Shown here piece after piece: positions 54,670 through 62,663 of a stretch of DNA of 64,000 bases. Position 1 is the first letter of the stretch, and the number at the start of each line of letters is the position of its first letter. This stretch comes from Albibacillus kandeliae (GTDB lineage: Bacteria > Pseudomonadota > Alphaproteobacteria > Rhodobacterales > Rhodobacteraceae): NCBI RefSeq assembly GCF_003116585.1, contig NZ_QEHM01000014.1:1-64000 (forward strand), in the 5' to 3' direction. Under the pieces are notes generated by a model that saw only the letters and a program-made list of their open reading frames with translations, did not search any database and was not told the origin of the DNA. Made by a program: the position numbers and the translations under genes.

Positions 54670-55152
54670 TCAGTTCTCTCCCGTTTCGCTGGGGATGAAG
54701 TCGGTGCCGTCCGCGTTCAGGAAACGCGAGCGCCCGGCCTCCGATTCGACTTTGATGTTCATGTCGGGATAGGTCGCGACCTCGCTCGGGGCCCGCGAGC
54801 CCACGACGAGGAAGGAGGCGACGCTCTCCGTCCGGTTGATCAGGCAGTGTCCGTCGGCAACGCCCGCCGGAAAGGCGGCGCAGTCGCCGGGCAGCATCTC
54901 GGTCTCGCCGTCATCCATCACGAGGATCAGGGCACCCTGGGTGACCATCACGAACTCGTCCTCGTTCAGGTGCCAGTGCCGCATGGAGCTGTTGGCTCCC
55001 GGCTCCAGCGCCACGAGGTTGACGCCGAACTGGGTCAGCCCCCCCGCGTCGCCCAGCGGCAGCCAGGATCTCCCGGCCACCACCTGGTCGAGCGGAGGCG
55101 GATAGCTTGTCCCCGCCCGGCGCATCACACGGCTGAGATCGAGTTTGCCCAT
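54670..55152 (-). CDS. Cupin-domain protein embedded in the beta-oxidation operon
   Basis: A 160-residue single-cupin protein. The first cupin motif is [17 protein letters not shown] (His, His, Glu metal-ligand pattern) and the second is [18 protein letters not shown] (His). It starts at an ATG overlapping the thiolase stop (TGATG) and stops immediately before the FadJ start, so it is fully embedded in the fadA-fadJ operon. Metal binding is likely; substrate and role are unknown. Cupins in such positions could be isomerases, dioxygenases or sensors; none can be claimed here. Confidence 0.85.
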   Translation of the reverse strand: MGKLDLSRVMRRAGTSYPPPLDQVVAGRSWLPLGDAGGLTQFGVNLVALEPGANSSMRHWHLNEDEFVMVTQGALILVMDDGETEMLPGDCAAFPAGVADGHCLINRTESVASFLVVGSRAPSEVATYPDMNIKVESEAGRSRFLNADGTDFIPSETGEN

Positions 55153-56363
55153 CACACCCGCTCGATGATCGTCGCGGCGCCCATGCCCGACGCGATGCAG
55201 AGCGTGGCGAGCCCGACTTCCTTGTCGGTGCGCTCCAGCTCGTCCAGCAGGGTGCCGATGATCATCGCGCCGGTGGCGCCCAGCGGGTGGCCCATGGCAA
55301 TGGAGCCGCCGTTCACGTTGACCTTGGAGTGATCCACGTCAAAGGCCTGCATGAAGCGCAGCACCACCGAGGCAAAGGCCTCGTTGACCTCGAACAGGTC
55401 GATGTCGCCGATGCTCATGCCGTTGTCCTTGAGGATCTTCTCGGTCACCGGCACCGGGCCGGTCAGCATGATGGTCGGATCGGTGCCGATCTTGGCGGTC
55501 GCCCTGATGCGCGCGCGCGGCTTGATGCCGTATTTCTCGCCGAATTCCTTGTTGCCGATGAGCACGGCGGCGGCGCCGTCGACGATGCCCGAGGAGTTGC
55601 CAGCATGGTGGATGTGGTTGATCGCCTCGAGGTGCGGATACTTGAGCATCGCCACCTTGTCGAAGCCGGGCATCACCTCGCCCATGTCCTTGAAGGAGGC
55701 CTTGAGCGCGCCCAGCGTCTGCATGTCTGTCTCGGGGCGCATGTATTCGTCATGGCTCAGGATCTCGAGCCCGTTCTGGTCGCGCACGGTGATCACCGAC
55801 TTGGCAAAGCGGTTGTCGTCCCAGGCGGCCTTGGCGCGCTTCTGGGATTCCACGGCAAAGGCATCGGCCTCGTCACGGGAAAACCCGTACTCGGTCGCGA
55901 TGATATCGGCCGAGATGCCCTGCGGCACGAAATAGCGCTCCATCGCCAGCGTCGGATCTACGGCGATAGCCGCCCCGTCCGAGCCCATGGCCACGCGGCC
56001 CATCATCTCGACGCCGCCAGCGATGTAGGCCTCGCCGGCACCGCCCCTGACCTGGTTGGCGGCAAGGTTCACCGCCTCCATGCCCGAGGCGCAGAAACGG
56101 TTGATCGAAAGGCCGGGGATCGACTCGTCAAGATCGGAGGCCAGAACGGCGGAGCGGGCGAGGCAACCGCCCTGCTCCATCACCTGGGTGACATTGCCCC
56201 AGATCACGTCCTCGACCGCATGGCCGTCGAGGTTGTTGCGTTCCTTCATCGCGTTCAGGGTCAGGGCGGAGAGCCGCAGCGAGGTCACCTCGTGCAGCGC
56301 GCCATCCTTGCGGCCCTTGCCGCGCGGGGTGCGCAGGGCGTCGTAGATATAGGCTTCGGTCAT
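55152..56363 (-). CDS. fadA: Acetyl-CoA C-acyltransferase (thiolase)
   Basis: Thiolytic last step of beta-oxidation. The 403-residue protein has the acyl-accepting Cys91 in [11 protein letters not shown], His359 in [10 protein letters not shown] and Cys389 in [10 protein letters not shown], the full thiolase triad. The second of two adjacent ATG codons (56363) is preferred since GGAGG lies five bases before it. The gene overlaps the cupin gene and is 11 bp downstream of a glutathione S-transferase gene on the same strand, so GST-thiolase-cupin-FadJ form a likely operon. Confidence 0.94.
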   Translation of the reverse strand: MTEAYIYDALRTPRGKGRKDGALHEVTSLRLSALTLNAMKERNNLDGHAVEDVIWGNVTQVMEQGGCLARSAVLASDLDESIPGLSINRFCASGMEAVNLAANQVRGGAGEAYIAGGVEMMGRVAMGSDGAAIAVDPTLAMERYFVPQGISADIIATEYGFSRDEADAFAVESQKRAKAAWDDNRFAKSVITVRDQNGLEILSHDEYMRPETDMQTLGALKASFKDMGEVMPGFDKVAMLKYPHLEAINHIHHAGNSSGIVDGAAAVLIGNKEFGEKYGIKPRARIRATAKIGTDPTIMLTGPVPVTEKILKDNGMSIGDIDLFEVNEAFASVVLRFMQAFDVDHSKVNVNGGSIAMGHPLGATGAMIIGTLLDELERTDKEVGLATLCIASGMGAATIIERV

Positions 56364-56374
56364 CATGTCCTCCT

Positions 56375-57013
56375 TCAGGCCCGGTCCGCGGGGGAGCCGG
56401 GCATCAAGCCATAGGGGTGTTTCCAGCCCGGCTGCTCACTGAGGCGCGTCAGCCAGGCGTCGATGTTGGGCCAGTCCTTGCGGTCAAAGCCAAAGGGTTC
56501 CGGGTAGTAGAGATAGCCACAGCAGGAGAGGTCCGCATTGGTGACGTCGCGACCGACGATCCAGTCGCGCCCCTTCAGATGGGCGTCGAGCACCGCATAG
56601 GCGGCCTTGAGCCGCCCCTGGCTAAAGGCGATCACGTCCGGGTTGCGATGCTGTTCGGGAAGGAAGTTCATCAGGAAGCGGGTCATGCCCGCCATCGAAG
56701 AAAGCTTGTGGTTGTCCCAGAGCACCCAGCGCATCACGTCATAGGCCTCGGCCCGGTCGGCGCCGCCGAACTTACCGCTCTTGTCGGTGACATATTGCTG
56801 GATCACGCCGGACTGCGACAGCTTCACGTCACCATCCACCATGACCGGCGCTTCGCCCATCTCGTTGACGTCGGCACGGTATTCCGGCGTGCGGGTCGCG
56901 CCGTTGAAGAAGTCGACATAGACCGGCTCCCAGTCGAGACCGGAGAGCTGCAGCGCCAGCGCCGCCTTGTAGGAATTCCCGCTTTCGCCGAAGCAATGCA
57001 GTTTGATGGTCAT
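56375..57013 (-). CDS. Glutathione S-transferase family protein
   Basis: A 212-residue GST. The N-terminal thioredoxin-like domain reads MTIKLHCFGESGNSYKAALAL, with a Ser in the position of the usual catalytic Tyr/Ser/Cys, EAPVMVDGDVKLSQSGVIQQYV (the cis-Pro and glutathione-binding Gln-Ser), and an all-helical C-terminal domain with DRKDWPNIDAWLTRLSEQPGW. The ATG at 57013 has GGGGAGGGG upstream. It precedes the thiolase by 11 bp. GSTs in such operons may protect from electrophilic acyl-CoAs (inference). Confidence 0.87.
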   Translation of the reverse strand: MTIKLHCFGESGNSYKAALALQLSGLDWEPVYVDFFNGATRTPEYRADVNEMGEAPVMVDGDVKLSQSGVIQQYVTDKSGKFGGADRAEAYDVMRWVLWDNHKLSSMAGMTRFLMNFLPEQHRNPDVIAFSQGRLKAAYAVLDAHLKGRDWIVGRDVTNADLSCCGYLYYPEPFGFDRKDWPNIDAWLTRLSEQPGWKHPYGLMPGSPADRA

Positions 57014-57052
57014 CGGAAGGCCCCTCCCCGGGCGCATGTGGGTGATGTGGGA

Positions 57053-57262
57053 TTTGAGTATTTAGAAAGAGAAGAAAAAACTATGAAGGTAACCCTGTCT
57101 TAACTTTGCTCGAGTTTTATCGATGTCGCGGTACAGGCTGGAGAGCCGATGACCGCAAGGGAAGAAGCCCCGCCCTCCGACCTGAGTGACGGAGCGTTGG
57201 ATCGGCGCCGGAGGGCGGGGTATTTTCGAAAGCTGCATTTCTTCTCTTTCCAAATACTCAAA
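57053..57262. repeat. Nested inverted-repeat element, GAGTATTT family (long form)
   Basis: Two 25-base arms (57053-57077 and 57238-57262) are reverse complements with one mismatch and enclose 160 bases. Inside is a second perfect 12-bp GC-rich stem (57168-57179 with 57209-57220) followed on plus by TATTTT. The outer arms match those of the hairpin at 39466-39518. No ORF in it has a convincing ribosome-binding site. It looks like a non-autonomous repeat (MITE- or REP-like) filling the gap between the acyl-CoA dehydrogenase and GST genes. Confidence 0.7.
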
Positions 57263-57295
57263 ATCCGAACGTCGCCGCCCTCGCCGCGCCAGAGG

Positions 57296-58453
57296 TCAGA
57301 GCGACCGCGCGATCAGTTCCTTCATGATCTCGTTGGTGCCGCCGTAGATGCGCTGGACGCGAGCGTCCGCCCACATCTCGCCCACCGCGTATTCCATCAT
57401 GAACCCGTAACCGCCGTGCAGTTGCAGGCATTCGTCCAGGACCTGGCCCTGGGCCTCGGTGGACCAGAGCTTGACCATTGCCGCCTTGTCGACCGTGAGG
57501 TCTCCGGTCAGGTGCTCGGCCATGCATTCGTCGAGGAAGGCGCGCGAGACCATGGTCCGGGTCTTGCACTCCGCCAGCTTGAACCGGGTGTTCTGGAACT
57601 GGGTCAGCGGGCCGTTGAAGGCCTGGCGTTCCTTGCAGTAGGCGATGGTGCGTTCCAGCGCGCCTTCCATGGCGCCTTGCGCGGTGCAGGCGATGGTCAG
57701 CCGTTCCTGGGGCAGCTGGTTCATCATCTGGTAGAAGCCCTGCCCCTCGGCGCCGCCGAGGATGTTCTCGGGCGGGATCTCGACATTGTCGAAGAAGAGC
57801 TCGGAGGTGTCGGCCGCGTGCATCCCGACCTTCTCGAGGTTGCGGCCGCGCTGGAAGCCTTCCGCCTTGTCGGTCTCGACCACCACCAGCGACACGCCTT
57901 TGGCACCCAGCGCCGGGTCGGTCTTGGCGGCGACCACGATCAGGTTGGCGTGCTGACCGTTGGAGATGAAGGTCTTCTGCCCAGAGAGGCGGTAGGAATT
58001 GCCCTCGCGCACCGCCTTGGTGCGGATAGCCTGAACGTCGGAGCCGGTGGCGGGCTCGGTCATCGCCAGCGCGCCGATCAGCTCGCCGCTGACCATCTTC
58101 GGCAGCCAGCGCTGTTTCTGCTCCTCGCTGCCGTAGGCGAGGATGTAGTGCGACACGATGGGCCCGTGGATCGCCGCGCCCCAGCTGGAGAGATTGGCGC
58201 GGGCGGCCTCGATCAGGATCACCGCCTCGTGGCCGAAGTCGCCCCCGGCGCCGCCGTAGGCCTCGGGGATCGAGGGGCAGAGCAGGCCGAGTTCGCCGGC
58301 CTGGGTCCAGGCCTCGCGGTCCATGATGCCGGCGTGGCGCCAGGCCGCGAACTTCGGCGCCCATTCCTTCTCGATGAACTGCGCGGTCATGTCGGCGAGC
58401 ATCCGGTGCTCGTCGGTCATCCACCCGCTCTTGGCGGCACTAGCGTCTTTCAT
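57296..58453 (-). CDS. Acyl-CoA dehydrogenase
   Basis: FAD-dependent alpha,beta-oxidation of an acyl-CoA, with electrons passed to ETF. The 385-residue protein has [16 protein letters not shown], the FAD-binding [10 protein letters not shown], and the C-terminal [13 protein letters not shown] and [18 protein letters not shown] blocks. The residue corresponding to the MCAD catalytic Glu in YEGT is Gly; the base is probably Glu250 in QLPQERL, the position used by long-chain and isovaleryl-CoA dehydrogenases. Chain-length preference cannot be set. A 70-residue protein gene lies 21 bases upstream and may be coupled. Confidence 0.93.
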   Translation of the reverse strand: MKDASAAKSGWMTDEHRMLADMTAQFIEKEWAPKFAAWRHAGIMDREAWTQAGELGLLCPSIPEAYGGAGGDFGHEAVILIEAARANLSSWGAAIHGPIVSHYILAYGSEEQKQRWLPKMVSGELIGALAMTEPATGSDVQAIRTKAVREGNSYRLSGQKTFISNGQHANLIVVAAKTDPALGAKGVSLVVVETDKAEGFQRGRNLEKVGMHAADTSELFFDNVEIPPENILGGAEGQGFYQMMNQLPQERLTIACTAQGAMEGALERTIAYCKERQAFNGPLTQFQNTRFKLAECKTRTMVSRAFLDECMAEHLTGDLTVDKAAMVKLWSTEAQGQVLDECLQLHGGYGFMMEYAVGEMWADARVQRIYGGTNEIMKELIARSL

Positions 58454-58474
58454 GTCATCCTCCCCAGGGTCGTG

Positions 58475-58687
58475 TCATCGCTTGCGGTCGTCCAGCTCGG
58501 CGTTGAACAGCCGCAGCCGGTGCGCGAGGTTGTCGTGGTCGACAACGCTCGTGAAATTCTCGAACAGGAAGGACAGCGCCTCGCCCTCGTCCAGCCCGGC
58601 CTCGGCGGCGAAGCTTTTGAGCCTGCGGTAGCCGTCCTCGGTCATGGCCGCCTGGAAGCGGCGCGTCAGCCGGAAGCGTTTCGGCAT
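58475..58687 (-). CDS. Small conserved-looking protein between two acyl-CoA dehydrogenase genes
   Basis: A 70-residue protein starting MPKRFRLTRRFQAAMTEDGY, with AGGAGGAGAGAG immediately before the ATG, one of the strongest ribosome-binding sites in the window. It is basic at the N terminus and helical, with SFLFENFTSVVDHDN and HRLRLFNAELDDRKR at the end; no family recognised. The N-terminal RFRLTRRFQAAMTEDGYRRLKSFA segment has the look of a ribbon-helix-helix DNA-binding fold, which would fit a small regulator. It lies 21 bp upstream of the acyl-CoA dehydrogenase gene on the same strand. Confidence 0.75.
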   Translation of the reverse strand: MPKRFRLTRRFQAAMTEDGYRRLKSFAAEAGLDEGEALSFLFENFTSVVDHDNLAHRLRLFNAELDDRKR

Positions 58688-58794
58688 CTCTCTCCTCCTG
58701 TCGACGGCGCTCCGTCCGATGGCGCGGGGGCGGACAGGATGCCCGCCACCACATCGTTCCGGTGTCGGGTGGGCGCGGACGCCCACCCCGGGTC

Positions 58795-60576
58795 TCAGAA
58801 GTTCGCCGCGTCGAGCGCCATGACGGTGGCGCCGCCGCTCTGGATGCGGGCGAGGTGCATGCCCGTCGCCGGCAGCTGGCGTGCCATGTAGTAGCGCCCG
58901 GTGGCGAGCTTGGTCTCGTAGAACTCCGGGTCGGAGGTCCCGCCCGCAAGCGCTTCCATCGCGACCTTGCCCATGCGCGCCCACATCAGGCCGAGGCAGA
59001 CATGGCCGAAGAGGTGCATGAAGTCGGTCGAGCCCGAGAGCGCGTTGTTGGGGTTCTTCATGCCCTCGGCCATGAAGTACATGCCTGCCGCCTGCAGGTC
59101 CTTCGACGCCTGCTTGAGCGGGTTCAGGAAGTCCTTCACGAAGGCCTCGTCAGCCTCGCCGTTCTCCTTGATGAAGGTCTTGACCAGATCGAAGAAGGCC
59201 ATCACGTGCTTGCCGCCGTCGGCGGCCAGCTTGCGGCCCACGAGGTCCAGCGCCTGCACGCCGTTTGCGCCTTCGTAGATCATGGCGATGCGGGCGTCGC
59301 GGGTGAACTGGGACATGCCCTGTTCCTCGATGTAGCCGTGGCCGCCGTAGATCTGCTGGGCCTGGACGGTCATGTCGTAGCCCTTGTCGGTGAGGAAGCC
59401 CTTGATCACCGGAGTCATCAGCGAGACCAGCCCGTCAGCGTCCTTGTCGCCCATGCGGTGTGCACGGTCGATCAGCGAGGCGCCCCAGAGCATGAAGGCG
59501 CGACCGCCCTCGGCAAAGCTCTTCTGGTCCATCAGCGAACGGCGGATGTCCGGGTGGACGATCAGCGGATCGGCCGGGCCGTCGGGGTTCTTGACGCCGG
59601 TCACGTCACGGCCCTGGAGCCGGTCCTTGGCATAGGCCACAGCGTTCTGGTAGGCGACCTCCGCCTGGGCAAGGCCCTGCATGCCGACGCCGACCCGCGC
59701 TTCGTTCATCATGGTGAACATGGCGCGCATGCCCTTGTGCTCTTCGCCGAGCAGGTAGCCGGTGGCGCCGTCGTAGTTCATCACGCAGGTCGAGTTGCCG
59801 TGGATGCCCATCTTCTCCTCGATCTTGCCGCAGGCCAGAGCGTTGCGGTTGCCAAGGGAGCCGTCTTCCTTCACCATGAACTTGGGCACGATGAAGAGCG
59901 AGACGCCCTTGATCCCCTCGGGGCCGCCGACGATCTTCGCCAGCACGAGGTGGATGATGTTGTCGGCCATGTCGTGCTCACCGGCCGAGATGAAGATCTT
60001 CTGCCCGGTGATCTTGTAGGTGCCGTCGGCCTGCGGTTCGGCCTTGGTGCGCATCAGGCCCAGATCGGTGCCGCAGTGCGGTTCGGTCAGGTTCATGGTG
60101 CCCGTCCATTCGCAGGCGACCATGTTCGGCAGGTAGGTGTTCTTCTGCTCATCAGAGCCATGCGCGAGGATGGCCGAGGCGGCACCGTGGGTCAGGCCCT
60201 GGTACATCGTGAAGGCCTGGTTCGCCGAGGAGAACATCTCGCCCACGGCGGTGTTCAGCACGTAGGGCATGTTCTGGCCGCCGTATTCCTCGGGCATGTC
60301 GAGCCCGGGCCAGCCGCCGGCCTTGACCTGTTCGAAGGCCTCCTTGAAGCCGGTCGGCGTGCGCACCACGCCGTTCTCCAGCTTGCAGCCCTCGGTATCG
60401 CCCACCACGTTCAGCGGCGCCAGCACCTCGGAACTGATCTTGCCGGCCTCTTCGAGGATGGCCGCGGTGAAATCCGCTTCCAGCTCGCTGTATCCCGGAA
60501 CATCGGCCTCGGCGATCTTCAGGACGTCGTGCAGGACGAACTGCAAATCCTTGGTCGGTGCGGTATAGGTGGGCAT
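58795..60576 (-). CDS. Long acyl-CoA dehydrogenase with extra C-terminal domain (DmdC-like size class)
   Basis: A 593-residue member of the long acyl-CoA dehydrogenases. It has an N-terminal extension ([19 protein letters not shown]), [44 protein letters not shown], and the catalytic Glu435 in [20 protein letters not shown], then a helical C-terminal domain. From memory, 3-methylmercaptopropionyl-CoA dehydrogenase (DmdC) has the same length and a catalytic Glu at 435, but several roseobacter paralogs share this layout and no dmdB or dmdD lies nearby, so DMSP metabolism is only one option. MerR regulators lie upstream. Confidence 0.9.
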   Translation of the reverse strand: MPTYTAPTKDLQFVLHDVLKIAEADVPGYSELEADFTAAILEEAGKISSEVLAPLNVVGDTEGCKLENGVVRTPTGFKEAFEQVKAGGWPGLDMPEEYGGQNMPYVLNTAVGEMFSSANQAFTMYQGLTHGAASAILAHGSDEQKNTYLPNMVACEWTGTMNLTEPHCGTDLGLMRTKAEPQADGTYKITGQKIFISAGEHDMADNIIHLVLAKIVGGPEGIKGVSLFIVPKFMVKEDGSLGNRNALACGKIEEKMGIHGNSTCVMNYDGATGYLLGEEHKGMRAMFTMMNEARVGVGMQGLAQAEVAYQNAVAYAKDRLQGRDVTGVKNPDGPADPLIVHPDIRRSLMDQKSFAEGGRAFMLWGASLIDRAHRMGDKDADGLVSLMTPVIKGFLTDKGYDMTVQAQQIYGGHGYIEEQGMSQFTRDARIAMIYEGANGVQALDLVGRKLAADGGKHVMAFFDLVKTFIKENGEADEAFVKDFLNPLKQASKDLQAAGMYFMAEGMKNPNNALSGSTDFMHLFGHVCLGLMWARMGKVAMEALAGGTSDPEFYETKLATGRYYMARQLPATGMHLARIQSGGATVMALDAANF

Positions 60577-60633
60577 GTCGTGCGCTCCAATCGTTAGACG
60601 TTGTCCCGGCGGGCAGACCTCCGGGCGGCCGTG

Positions 60634-61035
60634 TTACTCGGCCGCCTTCTGCTCGCCCTGGCTGGCGGCGACCATCTTCTCGCCCCAGTTCAGTTGCTCC
60701 TTGAGCTCCTCGATCGCCGTCGTCAGCTCGTCGCGCTGGCGCTCCATGTCGGAGAGACGCTCGCGGGCGATCTCGACCGTCCGCTTCAGCTGCGTGTGCT
60801 GCTGATCGCCGACGTAGTACAGGTCGAGCAGCTGGCGAATCTCTTCCAGCGAGAACCCGAAGCGCTTGCCGCGCAGGATCAGCTTGAGCCGCGCGCGGTC
60901 ACGCTTGGTGAACAGCCGCTTCTGCCCCTGCCGGATCGGCGCCAGCAGTTCCTTGGATTCGTAGAACCGCAGGGTGCGCGGAGTGACTTCGAAAGCCTCG
61001 CACATTTCGCGGATCGTCATGGTCGTTTCTGTCAT
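60634..61035 (-). CDS. MerR-family regulator 1 (LiuR-like)
   Basis: A 133-residue MerR protein upstream of the long acyl-CoA dehydrogenase gene on the same strand (57 bp). The winged helix reads MTIREMCEAFEVTPRTLRFYESKELL with RLFTKRDRARLKLILRGKRFGFSLEEIRQLL; a coiled coil (ERLSDMERQRDELTTAIEELKEQL) follows and there is no metal-binding cysteine pair. This matches the cluster of MerR regulators of branched-chain or fatty acid catabolism. A start five residues later is possible. Its promoter region contains four TGACGT hexamers (61103-61147). Confidence 0.88.
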   Translation of the reverse strand: MTETTMTIREMCEAFEVTPRTLRFYESKELLAPIRQGQKRLFTKRDRARLKLILRGKRFGFSLEEIRQLLDLYYVGDQQHTQLKRTVEIARERLSDMERQRDELTTAIEELKEQLNWGEKMVAASQGEQKAAE

Positions 61036-61101
61036 CGTTCCATTTTCCACTTGCTTGAACGGCGACGAATTGAGGATCTCGCCCACCGTTTACAACAGCA
61101 G

Positions 61102-61147
61102 TTGACGTGCACGTAAGCTCGACGTCACGTCACAGCCAGATTGACGT
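61102..61147. promoter_or_regulatory. Cluster of TGACGT half-sites between the two MerR genes
   Basis: TGACGT occurs on plus at 61103-61108 and 61142-61147 and on minus at 61122-61127 and 61127-61132. The first lies in the near-palindrome TTGACGTGCACGTAA (61102-61116). A fifth copy (61638-61643) lies 17 bases before the MerR 2 start codon. ACGT-centred palindromes are the type assigned to LiuR regulators; binding here is inference. Confidence 0.5.
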
Positions 61148-61252
61148 AACAGTATGTCGTGAAGTCACGGTATCCCGAAATTTCGTATCGCGGCCTCGTG
61201 CTCGGGGTCCGACCGGCGTCGCAGCGCGTGACCGGCCGGGCGGGCCACCGGA

Positions 61253-61621
61253 CTACTCCAGACCCCGGGCGAGTTCGTCCCGTTGCTGCTTGAGTTCGGA
61301 CATCGCCTCTTCGATCTGGCGACGCTGCTCGGCGAGGTCCAGAAGCTGGCGGTCGGCCATCTCGATGAAGGTCTGCATCTGCGCCGCGTTCCCCTCCTCG
61401 TCGTAGAGAAGCAGCCACTGGCGAATCCCCTCGAGCTGGAATCCCCAGCGCCGGCCCCTCAGGATCAGCTTCATCCGCGCCACTTCGCGCGGACCATAGA
61501 AGCGCGAGCGCCCCTCCCGCTCGGGTTTGAGCAGCTCGATATACTCGTAATACCGCAGGGTGCGCGGGGTCACATCGAACTTGGCGCACATTTCCTTGAA
61601 TGACAGACGGGTGTCAGACAT
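61253..61621 (-). CDS. MerR-family regulator 2 (LiuR-like paralog)
   Basis: A 122-residue paralog of the regulator at 60634-61035: MSDTRLSFKEMCAKFDVTPRTLRYYEYIELL, RMKLILRGRRWGFQLEGIRQWL and a short coiled coil (LAEQRRQIEEAMSELKQQRDEL). The two share the MCxxFxVTPRTLR core and lack metal-ligand cysteines. It is separated from regulator 1 by 217 bp that contain the TGACGT cluster, so both may bind the same DNA or form heterodimers (inference). It is divergent from the PaaI thioesterase pair, 116 bp away. Confidence 0.88.
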   Translation of the reverse strand: MSDTRLSFKEMCAKFDVTPRTLRYYEYIELLKPEREGRSRFYGPREVARMKLILRGRRWGFQLEGIRQWLLLYDEEGNAAQMQTFIEMADRQLLDLAEQRRQIEEAMSELKQQRDELARGLE

Positions 61622-61737
61622 AGGGCCCTCTTGTTTCTGACGTGACCCTACGGCGGGTCGCGACCAAGCGCAACCGGCGGGCTTGCCCTTTCGGCAACGT
61701 CCTGATCAAAAGGAACGGCAGACGACCGGAGCCGCAG

Positions 61738-62157
61738 ATGGATCACAAGGAAAAGCTGGCGCAACAATTCATTACGGCCTTGCCGCACGCCCGCGAGCTG
61801 GGCCTGACGGTGACCCGGATCGGCGACGGACACGCCGAGATCGCCATGCCCTACGACCCGCGACTCGTCGGTGATCCAGCGACCGGCGTCATCCACGGCG
61901 GCGCCGTCTCGACGGTCATGGACACCTGCTGCGGCGCCGCGGTGATGAGCCACCCCAAGTCGACCGGCGTGACGGCCACCATCGACTTGCGCATCGAGTA
62001 CATGCGCGCGGCCACGCCGGGCCAGACCATCGTGGCCCGCGCGACCTGCCACCACATCACCCGCTCAGTCGCCTTCGTGCGGGCCGAGGCGGTGGACGAC
62101 GATACCGGCCGCCCCGTCGCGGTGGCCTCCGGCTCCTTCACTCAGGAGGGCCGGTGA
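61738..62157 (+). CDS. PaaI-family hotdog-fold thioesterase 1
   Basis: Acyl-CoA thioesterase of the PaaI/YdiI type. The 139-residue protein shows the hotdog landmarks IGDGHAEIAMPYDP, GVIHGGAVSTVMDTCCGAAV (the HGG helix with the catalytic Asp region) and TIDLRIEYMRAA, ending SGSFTQEGR. GGAG precedes the ATG at 61738. Its stop overlaps the start of a second thioesterase gene by one base (TGATG). A role in clearing aryl- or acyl-CoA dead ends is known for the family. Confidence 0.88.
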   Translation: MDHKEKLAQQFITALPHARELGLTVTRIGDGHAEIAMPYDPRLVGDPATGVIHGGAVSTVMDTCCGAAVMSHPKSTGVTATIDLRIEYMRAATPGQTIVARATCHHITRSVAFVRAEAVDDDTGRPVAVASGSFTQEGR

Positions 62158-62663
62158 TGCCTCAGCCCGAACCGGTGCAGGTGGTCAAGCAACGCCGCGA
62201 CGCCGCGCTCAAGGCGCTGGTCGCCGGGGTCCCCTACATCCGCTTTCTGGACATCACCTTCGACCGCCGCGGTGACGAACTGACAGGCGTGCTGCATTTC
62301 TCCGACCGCGTGATCGGGAACCCCACCCTTCCGGCGATCCACGGCGGGGTGACGGCGGCCTTCCTCGAGGTGACCTCGATCATCACCCTCAGCTGGGCCT
62401 ACCTCTGGCCCGACATCGAGAGCGGCGAGATCGACCTGACCGATGTCACGCCCGAAACCATGCCGCGGTTGCCCAAGACCATCGACTTCACCGTCGACTA
62501 CCTGCGCACCGGCCTGCCGCGTGACGCCTACGCCCGCGCCACGGTGAACCGTCAGGGTCGGCGCTATGCCTCGGTCCGCGCCGAGGCCTGGCAGGACAAC
62601 AAGGACCGTCTCTTCGCCCAGGCGACCGGCCATTTCCTGATGCCGGGCAAACGCGGTGGCTGA
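62157..62663 (+). CDS. PaaI-family hotdog-fold thioesterase 2
   Basis: A 168-residue second hotdog protein: RRGDELTGVLHFSD, LPAIHGGVTAAFLEVTSI, then TIDFTVDYLRTGLPRDAYARATV. It keeps the HGG motif but has an insertion of about 25 residues after it (AYLWPDIESGEIDLTDV) absent from thioesterase 1. AGGAGGG lies seven bases before the ATG at 62157. The tandem, coupled pair suggests a heteromeric or divided-labour enzyme. The stop lies eight bases inside the MATE gene. Confidence 0.87.
   Translation: MPQPEPVQVVKQRRDAALKALVAGVPYIRFLDITFDRRGDELTGVLHFSDRVIGNPTLPAIHGGVTAAFLEVTSIITLSWAYLWPDIESGEIDLTDVTPETMPRLPKTIDFTVDYLRTGLPRDAYARATVNRQGRRYASVRAEAWQDNKDRLFAQATGHFLMPGKRGG

Noticed and set aside
52783-55332. 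An 849-codon open frame on the plus strand across FadJ and the cupin
   Set aside because: Antisense to clear coding sequence; composition dominated by His, Gly, Arg and Asp, no domain.
57062-57253. A 63-codon minus-strand frame inside the nested inverted repeat
   Set aside because: It merely reads through the repeat arms and inner stem, with a tail of Phe/Ser from the A/G-rich arm; no ribosome-binding site.
61125-61589. A 154-codon minus-strand frame across MerR 2
   Set aside because: It is a second frame of the same strand over the real MerR gene, without a domain or ribosome-binding site, and runs through the TGACGT control region.
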